A stretch of DNA of 31,647 nt from Tetrahymena elliotti 4EA (GCA_000231825.2 JH720313.1:895710-927356); one strand, 5' to 3'; shown: positions 1 through 12,600, counted from the first letter of the stretch. Notes: generated by a model not told the origin, from the letters alone. A program made the numbers and translations.

Positions 1-2149
1 GGCAAGTTTGAGAAAATACTATAGGTAATAGAATTAAGGAAATTAGAAGTATTTTATTCATTTAATTTTTTTCAGTTAATTTATTTTTTTAATTTGATTA
101 TCTAATTTTCTGGTGAAATTATAATTCTATTTAAATAAGCTTGCTTGAAAAAACGGAAAACAATTTTTAATGATTATTTTTAACTTTTTTACAAAAATTT
201 GAATAATTAGGAAAGAGAAAATTATAATTTTTTTAAAAAAATGAGATAAAAGTAGGCTTTATTGATTATTTATCAAAATATTTTATTGTTTAAATAATAA
301 AATAAACTTCTTATCTACAAAAATTTGTATAATAGAACTTTCTAAAAAATTTAAAAATTATTTATATTTATAATTTTAGAATAAAATTTAAAGCAAACTA
401 ACTGAAAAAAAATAGTTTTCTATATTATTTTAGGAGTATATTACCATAAAATATTAATTTTTATCAATAATTTTTATGGAAATAATACTAGCTCTTTTTA
501 AAATTTATTTACGTTATATCAAAAATATACTTATATTTATTAGTTTATATTTTTGAGCGCTGTCTGAGATTTCTTCTATTAAAGAAAGATTGGGATGTAT
601 TTAAAGACATTGTTAATTGAAGATTAAAAAATCATAGAATAAATAGAAAAATGATCGCTAATTAAAAAAAATTCTATCCTTATCTCCTGATAAATATAAA
701 TTCGTTCTAATACATAAATGTTATTATTTTTATAATTTGTTGATTTTCTATAATAATAAATGGGTATAATATTTCAACTTAATTGATAGGCTAATCTAAA
801 AAATAAACATATTTTTCCTAAATTATCTCCAAATATATATGGAATATAAAGAGAAAAAGATTTTTAGCAAGAGAAAGTGATCAATTAAATATTTAAAATT
901 TTTTAAAAGGAGGCATTTACGTAAATTCACAAGGATGCAAATAATTATTTTAGATTAAAAACCCAAAAAAAAATTAAGTTATTTCACCATCATCTAAGTT
1001 ACTTAAAAGTTTTCCATGAAAAATTGAAGGAATTAATAAACTAACGTATGAAAGTTTAAAAAATATTAAGAAATATTCCTTCTTATATTTTCTAATTTTA
1101 TAATTGTTCTTTTGAGGATTAAATAGAAGTTTATCAATAAAATTAATGATAATGAAAAATATTTTATTTATCATTTTCAAAGTAAGAATTTGATTATTTT
1201 TAAAATATTATTTTTTTTGAAATAAATTTTCTTCATTTATTTTAATGGAAATTGTCAAATAAAACATTTCTTTTATTTAAAATTAATAGTTTTAATATTA
1301 ATTTCACAAATAGCTTGTATTTCATTATCTCATTCAAACCTTTTAATTGAAAATTCATTCACAATATTTTGATTTGATAAAAATATTTTTAAAAGAATTT
1401 ATAAAATTAAAGGATTAATATTTTCAAGTAGAAAGAGTAGAATAAAATAACTTTACCTAAATTAAAACAAAAATTGAAAATAAAATATTTATTTGCTTCT
1501 AAAATGACTTAGAAACTATTTAGCTATTTTTGTGATAATTTACAATAATTAAATATTGAAATTAATTTTATTTAATTTATTTTTTCATAAAAAGAATTTA
1601 ATTTAAGAATCTAACAAATGAAATAATGATTTTAATTTTAAAATTTCTCTTCGACTTTATGATTAAATATTTTAAAATATATGGAAATTTAAGATTTTAA
1701 AATATTTATGAAATGATTTATTCCTTCTTACTTTTAAAAAAAATAAAAAATTTTAAATTTTAACATAACTCACTCAATTCATTATAATTCTAAAAGATTA
1801 TTTAATTAATACATTATTTTTATTTAAGCTTTTTGCATGTTTGCTTGAATATTCATTCATATGAAAGATTTTTGATTAAACATATATAAAACATTCATTT
1901 TGAAGATCATGCTATTTTGTTTAAAAATAATCTTAGAATTAATATAGTATCATAAATATCAATCAAAATTTCATTCAATTTATCAAAAAAGTATTCATTT
2001 TTCTGTCTAATCTTTAGCAAGCTGAAACGAAAGAAGAATTTGGAGCATTTATTTGGAGTCTAATTATTCAATATAAAAATGAGAATCGAGAGACTTCTAA
2101 CATTTAAACCTAAAAAAATTAAAAATTATATATTTTGAATTTTGTAGAG
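1..2149. other. AT-rich flank without a supported gene
   Basis: This stretch is dense with A/T runs and with TGA in every frame. I see no conserved motif, no tRNA-like T-loop sequence and no long frame rich in TAA/TAG glutamine codons, which is the signature of the real genes here. A short antisense frame at 974-1180 encodes only a low-complexity Ile/Phe/Lys/Asn peptide of the kind expected by chance. From about 1904 to 2149 the frame of the downstream peptidase stays open without any ATG. That could be 5' UTR or an unrecognised upstream exon. Confidence 0.6.
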
Positions 2150-3043
2150 ATGAAAAAGTATTCTGCTGTTTAGCAATAGATTATCAAAAATGTCTAGAAG
2201 CTTAATCATTTGGATAGAAGGAATTGGTAGGTTGAAAGCACATACTATGATTGTGTTCAGAAATCCATTTATGGATGCATGCATTTTATATCTGACTAAT
2301 TTGGAAGTGCGTTTTGCTATGATGGGAAGAATGGTTATGTCATGACTTGTGCACATTGTGTTATTGAAAATTTTGATGAGGAAGATTAGAATGATAATCG
2401 TAATGAGCAATTAGAAAATTAAGCAAGCTAAATGAGTGTACCATCTTAAAAAAAAAGAGGAAGACCTAAAAAAGTTTAGGAGCCACTGATGGAAGCTCAA
2501 AATGAAAAGCCAATATTTCATTTGATATTTGCAAACGGAGAGGATGTAGAATGTAGACTAGTAAAATATAGTAAAAAATTAGATATAGCAGTCTTAAAGA
2601 TAATATAAAGAAGCACAGATATTTCTTAGAAGATTTATCCACAAATTGATTTATTTTAAGAGGGAGAATTAAAAAAATTTGAAGAGTTAATTTGCATTGG
2701 TTAGCCAGCATATAATGATATGGAGAGTGCTAGATCTAAATAAACTGATTATCCTCCATTCTATATTTCTAAAGGATACTTTGAAGGATATACTCTTGAT
2801 CCCATTTATGGAATTTAAGAAAAGGGATTAGGTCCATTGAAGCATTCTTGTTGGACCTATTGGGGACATAGCGGTTCTCCAATTATGAATCTCTAGGGAT
2901 AAGTAATTGGTATGCATAGCAGCTGGAATGAAAGTACAGGCATGAGGCATGGAGTAAGTATTAAAGCTATTAGAGAGTTCTAAAAATTATACCCACATCT
3001 TTTCTCGTTCTAAAAAGATAATCAATCTTCAAACAGAAAATGA
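2150..3043 (+). CDS. trypsin-fold serine peptidase with an AT-hook
   Basis: A single-exon frame of 297 residues ending at TGA, with many TAA/TAG read as Gln. It shows the chymotrypsin/trypsin-fold triad in order: His69 in MTCAHCV, Asp145 in KLDIAVLKI and Ser241 in WGHSGSPI, followed by a GQVIGMHSS strand. That order and spacing fit the HtrA/trypsin-like peptidase superfamily, although the usual GNSGGP is GHSGSP. Between His and Asp lies a charged insertion with KKRGRPKK (Arg103-Gly-Arg-Pro), a textbook AT-hook core that binds the minor groove of AT-rich DNA. No signal peptide is visible, so an intracellular and possibly nuclear role is my inference. The ATG at 2150 is the first Met in the frame, but the frame is open upstream to about 1904, so a 5' exon is possible. 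The gene converges on the minus-strand gene starting 242 bp downstream. Confidence 0.85.
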
Positions 3044-3285
3044 ATTACTTGAAATATAATTAGATAAGTAATAAACATGTCTTTTATATATTATTTACAT
3101 TTTCTTGTATCATTTTTAGAAAGTTACAAAGAGGAAAAAAGAAAGAGTCATTTTTACACATTTTTTCATACAAAAGAAAATTTACAAAGAAATAAATAGA
3201 TTCTGATGTGTTAATTATTAGAATCAAAAATATTAATATTTCCTTTGTTATAAAATAAAGAGTTCTTTGATATAATTTAATTTTT

Positions 3286-4386
3286 TCAAAGCTATTGCAT
3301 CTTTTTGAAGATATTTTAAACAAAAGAATGGCTTGGTGGAAATATTTTAAGAGCTAAAGCTAAAGAATCATCAAATGTTTGTCTTGCTTTTTATTTTTCG
3401 TTCATATTTAATTCATTTTCTGCTTTCATGGTTAAAATTACAGAACGAGATAGAGGAGTTATAAGTTTTTAATCTTTATCTTGGCTTTAAATTACTGATT
3501 CGATTTTTTCTATCAATAGCTTTGTTTATTCAGATTTAAATGTTTGAGGGTTGCTTAGATGCACTTTAAGGATAGAACTAGCTGCAATAGAAAATATTTA
3601 GGCATCCTGAGATGTTTTAATAGAGATATTATCAACTACATTTTGTAAATATGGTATGCTACTTTCAAAGTTTTTTTCAGATCTACTTAAGAGATCTCCA
3701 ACAAGACAGTTCATTTTCATCATATAGATACTATTTTTATGATAAACTTCTTAACCTACTTTGATACCTTTCTAATAATATTTAACAGCTTCCTCTACAT
3801 TTTATTTCTTTTTAAATATGTTTCCTAGTTTTTCATAAACTTTAGCTAGAAGATGAACATTCTCTTCAATTAAAGTTTCTGAATATTCTGTATACTCTTC
3901 TATCATTGAAGCAACTTATTTATACATTTCTAAAACCTATTGTTCCAGTTATTCTGCGTTATTGTTTGTTTTTAAAAGTTTTTCTTCAATCATTAGAGCT
4001 TTTCTATAAAAGATACTGGGATTTAAATATTAATAAAATGCCATATTATCATTTTAATATTCCTCAAGATGATTACTAAGTGTAGTAAATATTTTATCTG
4101 CTAAATCTATATTCTTAAATCTCATATTATAGTCAGCAAGGGTCATCATAGTTATCATAGCTTTTTCAGATTCATTAAATGGGGATTAATTTTCTAGCTT
4201 GATTGTTAAATCATACAATTTATCAGTAATTTATTATCCATTAGGTAACTATGAAGTTTCTAGCTCAAATTTAGCAGAGTCTTGAATTACTTTTTAAACA
4301 TTGAAAGCAAATTAGAATCTAGCCACATTAGAAAGGTTGAACCATTTTAGAGAATTTTTTAATGAAGTATTAAATAATTTAATCAT
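3286..4386 (-). CDS. TPR-like helical protein, probably mitochondrial
   Basis: An uninterrupted minus-strand frame of 366 residues, from ATG at 4386-4384 to TGA at 3288-3286. The first 35 residues have no Asp or Glu but carry Lys3, Lys10, Lys14, Arg23 and Lys32 among hydrophobic and Ser/Thr/Asn residues. That is the pattern of a cleavable mitochondrial presequence. The rest is predicted helical with tetratricopeptide-like units, for example HLLAKVYEKLGNIFKKKQ followed by VEEAVKYYQKGI, and a C-terminal ARQTFDDSLALALKIF. TPR proteins are scaffolds, and TTC19-like mitochondrial TPR proteins assist respiratory-chain assembly. I see no specific match that fixes the partner. The frame is open about 200 bp upstream of the chosen ATG but contains no other Met. 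The assignment as a gene is firm; mitochondrial location is inference from the N-terminus. Confidence 0.75.
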
Positions 4387-4887
4387 TTTATTTTTTAATT
4401 TGTTGATGCTAAATAATTGTACACTACAGATGAAATTTGATGAATTATATAAAATTTTCAATAAAATATATCTTTTTTTTGTTTCTAAATTAAATTATAG
4501 ATTTTTCTCTTTAATTTCTTTAGTAAACTATATCTTTTTTAATTCTACTTTCCTATTTCTTAAGTAGCATAAAAATTTGTTAATTTTTCAAAATTATTCT
4601 AAAGTATATTTGATTCACTGAAAAAAGAAAATAAAAGAAAAATATTTTAAGGTGCTTAATATTTTAATATGAGAGAATATAAAATACAATACAAACATAG
4701 AATAATATTTAAGATAAAAGAAGAATGCATCAAGAAACAGTCTATTCAAAAGAATATGTTGATTTCCCGAGCTCTCTTGTCTTTAAATCTAAACTTTTTT
4801 TATGATAACTAGTTAGTTTATATAATATTTGTAGTTTTAATGTAAATTTAATAAATATTTTTATATTCATGTAAGCACTGAAATTTA
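4387..4887. other. intergenic region between two minus-strand genes
   Basis: About 500 bp between the 3' end of the CaMKK-like kinase gene and the start of the TPR-like gene, both on the minus strand. It should hold the kinase 3' UTR and the promoter of the TPR-like gene. I see no recognisable element beyond A/T runs. A plus-strand frame at 4337-4567 is low-complexity and overlaps the TPR gene start antisense. Confidence 0.5.
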
Positions 4888-7800
4888 TCAATTGTTAAAA
4901 GATTCATCTCTTAGTAATTGAGACACATTTAATTTCTAATATTTTCTATCAGGCTAATTGAAATCTGCCTTCTATCCAGGCATCTAAGAAAATTTCGAAA
5001 CACTTTCAATTTTATTTTACATACTTAACTTTCTTTGATTGTTTAAAGGAGTAGATATTGATAGACTATTCAAGCTCTTTTAATCTACTAATGATTTTCT
5101 TGCTTTCTTTAGTTATCTCTTGAGACCAAGAGCTATCATAACAGATGCAGTAAACTTAGTCGTCTTTCTTATAGCTTTTTCTAAATCTGAGTTTTCAACA
5201 GTAAGAGTATGATCAATTACATTTTTAAGAATAAATTCACCATCACCTGTTATCCATGGATGAACCTTTTTGTTAAATAATTTAAGTAACTACAAATTTA
5301 AGTAAACTGTTTTACAAGCATTCCTTTTGCAGTTATTCTTTTCATAGGATTTTTTTCAAGCATTCTAAATAGAAGGTCTTTGGCCTATTCGGGTATTTCT
5401 GGGATTGGAGGTAATACAATCCTATGAAAAAAATTAAAATTAAATTTTCTCAAAATTAAATTTTTGTTACTCTTTTTGACAAATTTCATTTTTCAGGTCT
5501 ATCATCTTTTTCTCTTTGAATGGAACATTTCCATATATCATAACATATAAAGTAACTCCAGTTGCCCAGATATCTAAAGGAGGAGCTTTAAAAACTTTTT
5601 CTATAAATATATGATAAATTAATAAAATATAATCCTTAATAATTAGAGATTTAAATTTACTTTCCCAAGACTCAGGAGCCATGAATGCTTTGGTGCCTGC
5701 ATTAGAAGAAGTTTCATCACTTTTTTCCATAAGTGTTGAAATACCAAAATCTGCTACTTTTAAATTATCATTTTCGTCTATTAGCAAGTTGTCTGGTTTA
5801 ATATCTCTATGGCAAATTTAAGCGAAATTATGCACTAAAATTAATAAAAAACAATGAATTAGAATTATTTGCAAAATAAATATATTCTTATACTGTAATC
5901 AAGTGCAAGTGTCATTTATCTCATGTATCTGAGAGCAGAATTAAGATCTATAGATTTGGGCTCATTTTACTTACTTTTTAATTTACCATTTTCATCATAT
6001 AATTCAGAATATCTGATTGGGTCTTAACTCTGAATAGTTGATTTAAAATAAATTGATGAGAGAATAGCTCCTCTTTTCATATATTCCATAACTAAGTATA
6101 GCTTGTTGTTTTCAGTATCATCAATAACTTCATGCAATTTTACAATATTTGGATGATCTACTTTCTTCATTATAGCTATTTCTTATTCCAAAAGTGTAAA
6201 TGCATTAACCTTTTGAGATATTAGTTTCTTCTTAAGTTTATTTTTATTAGACACTTTTATTGCAAAGTATTTCTGATTTATTTCATCATATCCTAGTCTA
6301 ACCTTTCCACAAGCACCTCTATATTTTAAATGATTAATATTTTATTCAATATTGCATAACTAATAAAAAAGATATTTTTTTAAAGCTTATAGAATATTAA
6401 ATCAAAAATTTAGCTTTTTTTTTATAATTAGCATTTATATACCTTCCTAACTCTTTGATGAGAGTATATTAATTTATTTGTTTTTAGCCTTCTTTGTTTA
6501 TTTCCTTAACTATTGAATTTGTGTGCAAGACTCTGGAACTATTTTTGAGAGGAGATGAAATACTTATCTAAAATTCATCTCTACTTGCACTGCTACCTTT
6601 GCTACTTCTGCTATTATCAGTTCTTTCAAAATCACAGATTAAATTACTTGTGTTTTGAGCCTAATTGCCACTATTACCACTTCCGATTTATTCTGATTAA
6701 TATTTATTTAAATTTAAATCTTTCAGGATAGAAAGAGGATTTTTTTGAAGAGCAAATTCATCAGTTTTAGTCGGATCATATGTTTTTTATGTTCTCAGTG
6801 GATTATTAATGTGATTTAAATGATTATTTTTATCATCCATTCCCTTAACTATTTATTCTAGCTCGTCAGTCATGTTAGTTTCTGACTTCTTTAATTTATT
6901 TATCTTTTAATTTTCAGCCTGAAAATTATTGAAATTATATTTTGGCTCTTTATTTTATGGTTTTGATTCATTGTTATTTGAGCTTGAGTTATTTATGGGA
7001 GAAGCATTTGATATAGTATCATTTACTGTATCAAAAGTATTTAATCTATTTAAATTTTGAATTAAACCTGATTGACTAGGCTATGCTAGATTTTTGTTGC
7101 TACTATTTGGAGTATTTTGTTATGAGGGATTACTGTTTGTTAAACTGATTGTTTAGGCTTTTGTTTTTTCAAGCCTCTTCTTTTATATTGTGGGTATTTT
7201 CATAAAATCATCTGCCTTAATTGACAACAAATTCATGACTTAGTCCTTTTTTTCTTCTTCTTAATTTTAATTCAGTGTTGAGCTTGCTTGTTTAAATCCT
7301 TAATCCCCTTGCATTTCCTATTACTATTTTACTCTTTGGTTATTCTAATTTAGTTCTTCTTTACGAACTTCATTAGACTCAGTTTTTTTATCTTTGGGCG
7401 AAATTTCCTCTAATTTCTAAATTTCTTAAGTTATTTACTTTTTTGGTAAGTTAAGAGGTTGTAGAATAGTTTACTTTCTTTCTGAACTCTTTTAAGGGAT
7501 TCTTTAGATTTCGGATTCTTTTTTGATTGATTATTATTCAGCTTAGGAATATTTAGAGGGTATCACTGATTCAAATTTATTCTATCTTATCATTTAAGGA
7601 GATTGCTTTGATTAGATTTGATTTGTTTAATGATTTTTAAGCATTTTAAGTAAATTGACATTATGAGAAACAGGACTGGGTGTAGGTTAAGATTTTTCAA
7701 TTGACTTTAGATTATTCCAAGAACTATTACTAGGAGAGCCTATGGACTAGCTAACATTTTTCTTCTTTAAATCTGAAAGTAAATTACGTGAATAATCAAA

Positions 7801-9160
7801 TTTAACTGGAAGACCTTAATTTGATTAGTCATTTTCTATTTGCATAAGAATTTAAGAATCCATCAAGCTTTCTTACCTGTCTGTAGGAACCATTTCATCC
7901 TCTATAAAGTAGTCACTTTAATTATATTATTCAATGTATTAAGAAAAATAATTATTCTAAGGAGTTTCAATCTCTTTGACTTTTATCTTTTTTAAAATAT
8001 CTTCTTGCTTCATATATTCTAATATTCCTTTTACTGGCTTGGAACGCGAATTAGTAATTTATTTATTTTAATCCTCATTTTTTATTTACACATTTTTTAC
8101 TGAATTTTACCACTATGATTATGAATTGCTATCAGACATCTTTTAATAAGAAAGGGATGGTGTATCATTTAATTAGTCATTCTTTGAATTTTGCTTCTAG
8201 GATTGTAAACTTTAATCAGTTAACTTTTAAGTAGAATTTTGACTACTTTAAAATGTTGCAGTTTTATTTGATTATTTAGTGATATCATTAGCTTTACTAT
8301 CTTAATTATCAATGTGAGTTTTTTTACTTTATTCTATCTTTTTAATTTTATTTATTAAAATAAATAAAAAATAAAATTTCAAAGATTACTTTTTTTTGTG
8401 TGATTTCTGCTGTTTATTTAGTCTAATATATCTTATTCGATACTTAATTATTACCTTATATGTTATTTTACTTTGTCTATTCCATTGATGAACTATTACT
8501 GCTAGTATTCTAACAATACATAAATTATTTAATGAAACTTCTCTAAATATTTAATAAAATAATTACTTAGTCATTTTAAACTTACTAGCTCTGAGCAGAC
8601 TATTGTTTTTATTGTTCAATTTAACTTTTTTTTTAGTTTTTATTTTGATCTACTGCATCATTGTCTTAATCATCTTTATGCTGAATATCATTCTAAAAAG
8701 ATTCTGAACTATTTTACTCTGGAATTTATTTTTATAGTTCTATTTACTTATTAGATTATTCGCTTTCTTGGGATCTTTTCTTTTTTGCTTCTATGATCTT
8801 TTATTTTTTCAATTATGATTAAACATCTGCCTTTATCTCTAGTGTTTTAATCTCCTCCTATAAATTACCTTCACTATCGTAAGGAGGAATTATAAATATT
8901 TATTTAATAGCAGCCTAAGCATTAAGGGGAGTAGCAAGGCTAATTCCATCATTTACATTTTTATCTTCTTATTTTATATCCTAGTTATCTTCTTTTTTCT
9001 ATACTTCGTTTTTTTTATTTCCATTATCTACATTATTTTAAATTTATTAATCTTGCTATTGAGTGTCTCCTAATTATGTGTTTATAGGTGTAGGTTTAAT
9101 AATCCGCTTTTTTACACTGCTTTATGGATCTTGCTTAATTACAGAAGAACCACAACCCAT
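4888..9160 (-). CDS. CaMKK/LKB1-like Ser/Thr kinase, N-myristoylated
   Basis: Seven exons on the minus strand: 9160-8390, 8337-6443, 6318-5894, 5834-5661, 5600-5471, 5421-5316 and 5265-4888. The six introns are 49-124 bp. Exons sum to 3879 nt, giving 1292 residues. The N-terminus MGCGSS fits N-myristoylation at Gly2 with a palmitoylatable Cys3, suggesting membrane or ciliary attachment. Residues ~10-880 are low-complexity, rich in Gln, Asn, Ser and Lys. The kinase domain (~880-1180) has LGRGACGKV at 887-895, Lys910 in FAIK, HRDIKPDN from 1039, DFG at 1059-1061 and AFMAPE ending at Glu1085, then LDIWATGVTLY and VHPWITGD. The segment from AFMAPES to GVTLY resembles CaM-kinase kinase and the LKB1/SnAK group that activates AMPK-like kinases. 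I see no clear calmodulin-binding helix in the C-terminal tail. It is divergent from the next kinase gene. Confidence 0.9.
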
Positions 9161-9649
9161 AACAATTAAAAAATTGTTTTTTATCCTAAAATTGCTCTTA
9201 AAAAATAAGAATATTTGTTTAAAGACTTAAGTAAATTTCGATCTAATTATTGAAAACTGCGAATTATTGATTATTAATTTATGGTTTATACTCAATATTT
9301 TAATTAAAATAACATCATTAAATTTACAATGAAATTTTGGCTTTAATATTCTTTTGCAATTTAATAAATTGTTTCATTAAAGCCAGCTTAAAATCTTAAT
9401 TAGAAAATATAAAAAATTCTATTTAATACAAAAATATAAATTATTTTTTAAATTATTGTTAAATTTTATTATTAATGAAATAATTATTTTAAAAAAGCAA
9501 ATAATGATATGATATTGAGATCCATTTTCAAAGATGATATTTATGTTTTAATATGTGATCTTTTGTTTTTGATAGAAATTAAAGAAATTAATCATTTGAT
9601 TAAATTAATTAAGATTAAATAATAACAAAATTTTTCAATAATTAAAAAA
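9161..9649. promoter_or_regulatory. shared divergent promoter region of two kinase genes
   Basis: These 489 bp separate the start codons of two divergently transcribed kinase genes, so both promoters must lie here. The sequence is almost pure A/T with short palindromic TTAATTAA-like stretches. I recognise no specific factor-binding site. The regulatory label rests on position only. Confidence 0.4.
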
Positions 9650-12600
9650 ATGAAATCTTCTGATATTTATTCATAAGATAAGAAAAATGGATTAAGCTAG
9701 GGAAAATCTTAGATGAATAATTCTTCATCTTATAATTCTTTAAGTACCCAGCATTCTCTTAATACTTTATAATTTTCTTCAAACAAAAAATCATAGAATA
9801 ATGCTACAAAATTACCTCAAATCATTAGCCCTAATAATAAATCATCTCAAAATGTTAAATAAATTTCTAAGCCTTAAGCGTAATAAAACATAAGTCAACC
9901 AACCTAATAAAACAAAATAAAACTTATTATAAATGGTATGTTTATTTATTTTAATTTATTTAGAGATATTTAACGATTTTTTATGAAGATACTAATAAAC
10001 AAAGTAAAGTTTAGATTTAGAATAGTAGTATTTCTCTTTAAAAACCACAAAAAATCTTATAGTAATAAGGCGATATGCTATTAAGGGCTTAATAAAAATC
10101 GAGTATTATATAATAAAATAATCATTTATCTCTTTAGCCACAACTAAGCTTATAATCTCTAGAAAAGAAATCCTTAAATTCTAATTGGATAAGATAAAAG
10201 TAATTTAGTTAGCCAGAACCTTTACAGAAGCCTCAAAATGAGAACTTCTCAGAGACAGAAAGTATTTCAGGTACATTTGATATTAACATAATTTTTATTA
10301 ATGATATTTTTTAGTAACATAGTAATTCAAGTCTCCATTAGTATAGAATAAAAGCTTTAATTAAAATTTACAGAAATAATAAGAATCGAAAAATAGCAAG
10401 TTAATTATTACTGAAAATTTGAAGAACGATCTAACAATACCAAGGAGAAGAGTCAATAATTGTAAAAAGCATCATTTAAAAGCAATTATTTCATTTTAAT
10501 AATTTTAAATTTAGAAAAGAAAATACAAAATGATGTAATAGAAAAGACATAAAATACAACAAATTCTTAATTGACATAGAGTTTTAAAAAAAATCAATAG
10601 ACATAATAAGAATCTGAATAGCAATTGAAAACTGAAATAGAAAGTTAAAATGATCTTTCATCATAAGAATAATTTATTTTAGAGTTTAAAGAGGTAAATA
10701 AATACTTTACCCTATTTATTATACTAAAACAAAAAATGTTTGATTGAAAAAGGCAAATAAAAAATATAATATGAGATTCACAGTGCTGAAAGATATGAGA
10801 GTGATTATTGAAGACTATAATTAAACTGACACTAAAAAACAATAATAATATATTTTTCATGTTCAGAAAGATCTAAATAAACTCATCTAAGATATTAAGA
10901 AAAATGAAGAAGTTTTGTAGTCAACACAAAAGCCTCTAAATAGAAATTTGACTCCTAAAAATTTAAATATTGGCTCTTTCTGCAATTTCTTTTTTGATAT
11001 AATTTCAAATTATTGCTCAAGAAAAGTTTTATTTGATTTTCTCAATATCAATATAAAAGTGAGATTTTGTTTTATGTGAAAATCTTTCATTAAATACTGA
11101 TTTTATTTTTATATTTAGAATCTAGTTAGCAGCTAAAAAGAAAATGAATAATGCCTTTTAGCATGTTTAGATTAATAAATGAATTAATAATCCAATAAAA
11201 CTGAGAAAACAAGAGATAATGTAAAATATTTTATTTTGTTAACAGAGATTTATTAATCTCAAAAACTAAATAGTCTAATGATAGATATTAATTCTTAGAG
11301 TTACTAGGATAGGGAGGTTAAGGAGAAGTTTGGCTTTATTATGACTAAACTGATAAAAAGACTATAGTTTTTAAGAAATTTTTTAAACCATCTTAAGATA
11401 GTTACTAAAAGGAAAAAGAAATTTTAGAAAGGATAAAATTTTCATAAATATGTCCACCGATTATTAGTTATGATGATAAAAATTTCGTTATCTAAAGTGA
11501 GAAAGGGGAGTTATCTCTTGGCTAGTATGATTTTTATATGAAATAAAATAATTTAAATATGTATAAATAGAGTGAGTTGCTTTACATTCTCAAGCAGCTG
11601 GTTATTTATGTATAGACTCTTTATGAAAAATATAATATATTTCATTGTGATATCAAACCAGATAATATCGTCTTAGTTTCGACAAACTATTAAACTTTTG
11701 AAATTAAATTGATTGACTTTGGTAAATTTTTGTAAAATTAACCTTTTTCTTTTTAATTATTTATTTTTTTAGGTGGTTCTGTTGATTGTGTTTCAGATTA
11801 TCCTGGATGTTATACACCTGCCTTTGCTAATCCTGATATTTTGGATTTAAATGAAGATTAATTAACAAAAAATTTTTGTATTGAAAATGAATTGTATTGC
11901 ATAGCTAGATCATTATGTAAGCTAGCAATTAAAGATACAAGTCTCAAAAATTTTATCAAGAGGAGTTTTTCTGAAAGTATTAGCATGATAGATGATGCTT
12001 ATAATGGTTTAAAGTAAATTTTATTAAGCATACTTAAAAAAGAACTCACTACATGTGATTAAGTTCTCAATGAAATAGAAAAGTGTCATCAAGCAGCTGA
12101 AAATGTAAAGGACGTTTAAGATATAGTAGCCCAAGTATAAAAACAAAAATTATAACAAACTTAAAATAATTTATAGAAATATCATCTGCTGTAATAAATT
12201 GATTTTTATGAGTAGATGTATGCATATAAAAAGGGAATTTAAACTATTAAGACTTTACTCAACAAATATGCTAACGATTTTAGTGAAGAAGAGAAAAAAG
12301 ATTTAATTATGAAACAAACTCGTTTTGAGATAGAAGTGTAAGGGATATAAGATTTAAGTAATATAATTAAAAATAATAACAAACTTATGGGAGAAAATGT
12401 CAAGTATTTCGAATTGCTTTAAATGGTTGCCGAATAAAATGTTAATATAGATTAAATTATTTAAAAGAGTGAGGAAATAGCTAAAAATTTACCAAAAAAA
12501 ATTAGCAATGAAGCATTTATAATTAATGATATAATTGCATCTCTACTTGAGAGGTAATGTCTCTTTGAAAAAGCTATAGATTACAGGATAGTAAATATAT

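Noticed and set aside
974..1180. Antisense frame of 68 codons in the left flank
   Set aside because: Ile/Phe/Lys/Asn-rich, no Gln-codon bias, no motif. Such frames are expected by chance in AT-rich DNA where only TGA stops translation.
2126..2711. Two minus-strand frames opposite the peptidase gene
   Set aside because: They are antisense to a gene with a complete catalytic triad, and their residues show no domain.
5467..5787. A 106-residue stand-alone kinase fragment
   Set aside because: It is exon sequence of the larger kinase with introns read through. Splicing at 5601-5660 and 5422-5470 restores a full kinase domain, so it is neither a pseudogene nor a separate gene.
6319..6442. Apparent loss of the first glycine in the kinase nucleotide loop (YRGACGKV)
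   Set aside because: The odd residues come from intron sequence. Removing the 124-bp intron gives LGRGACGKV.
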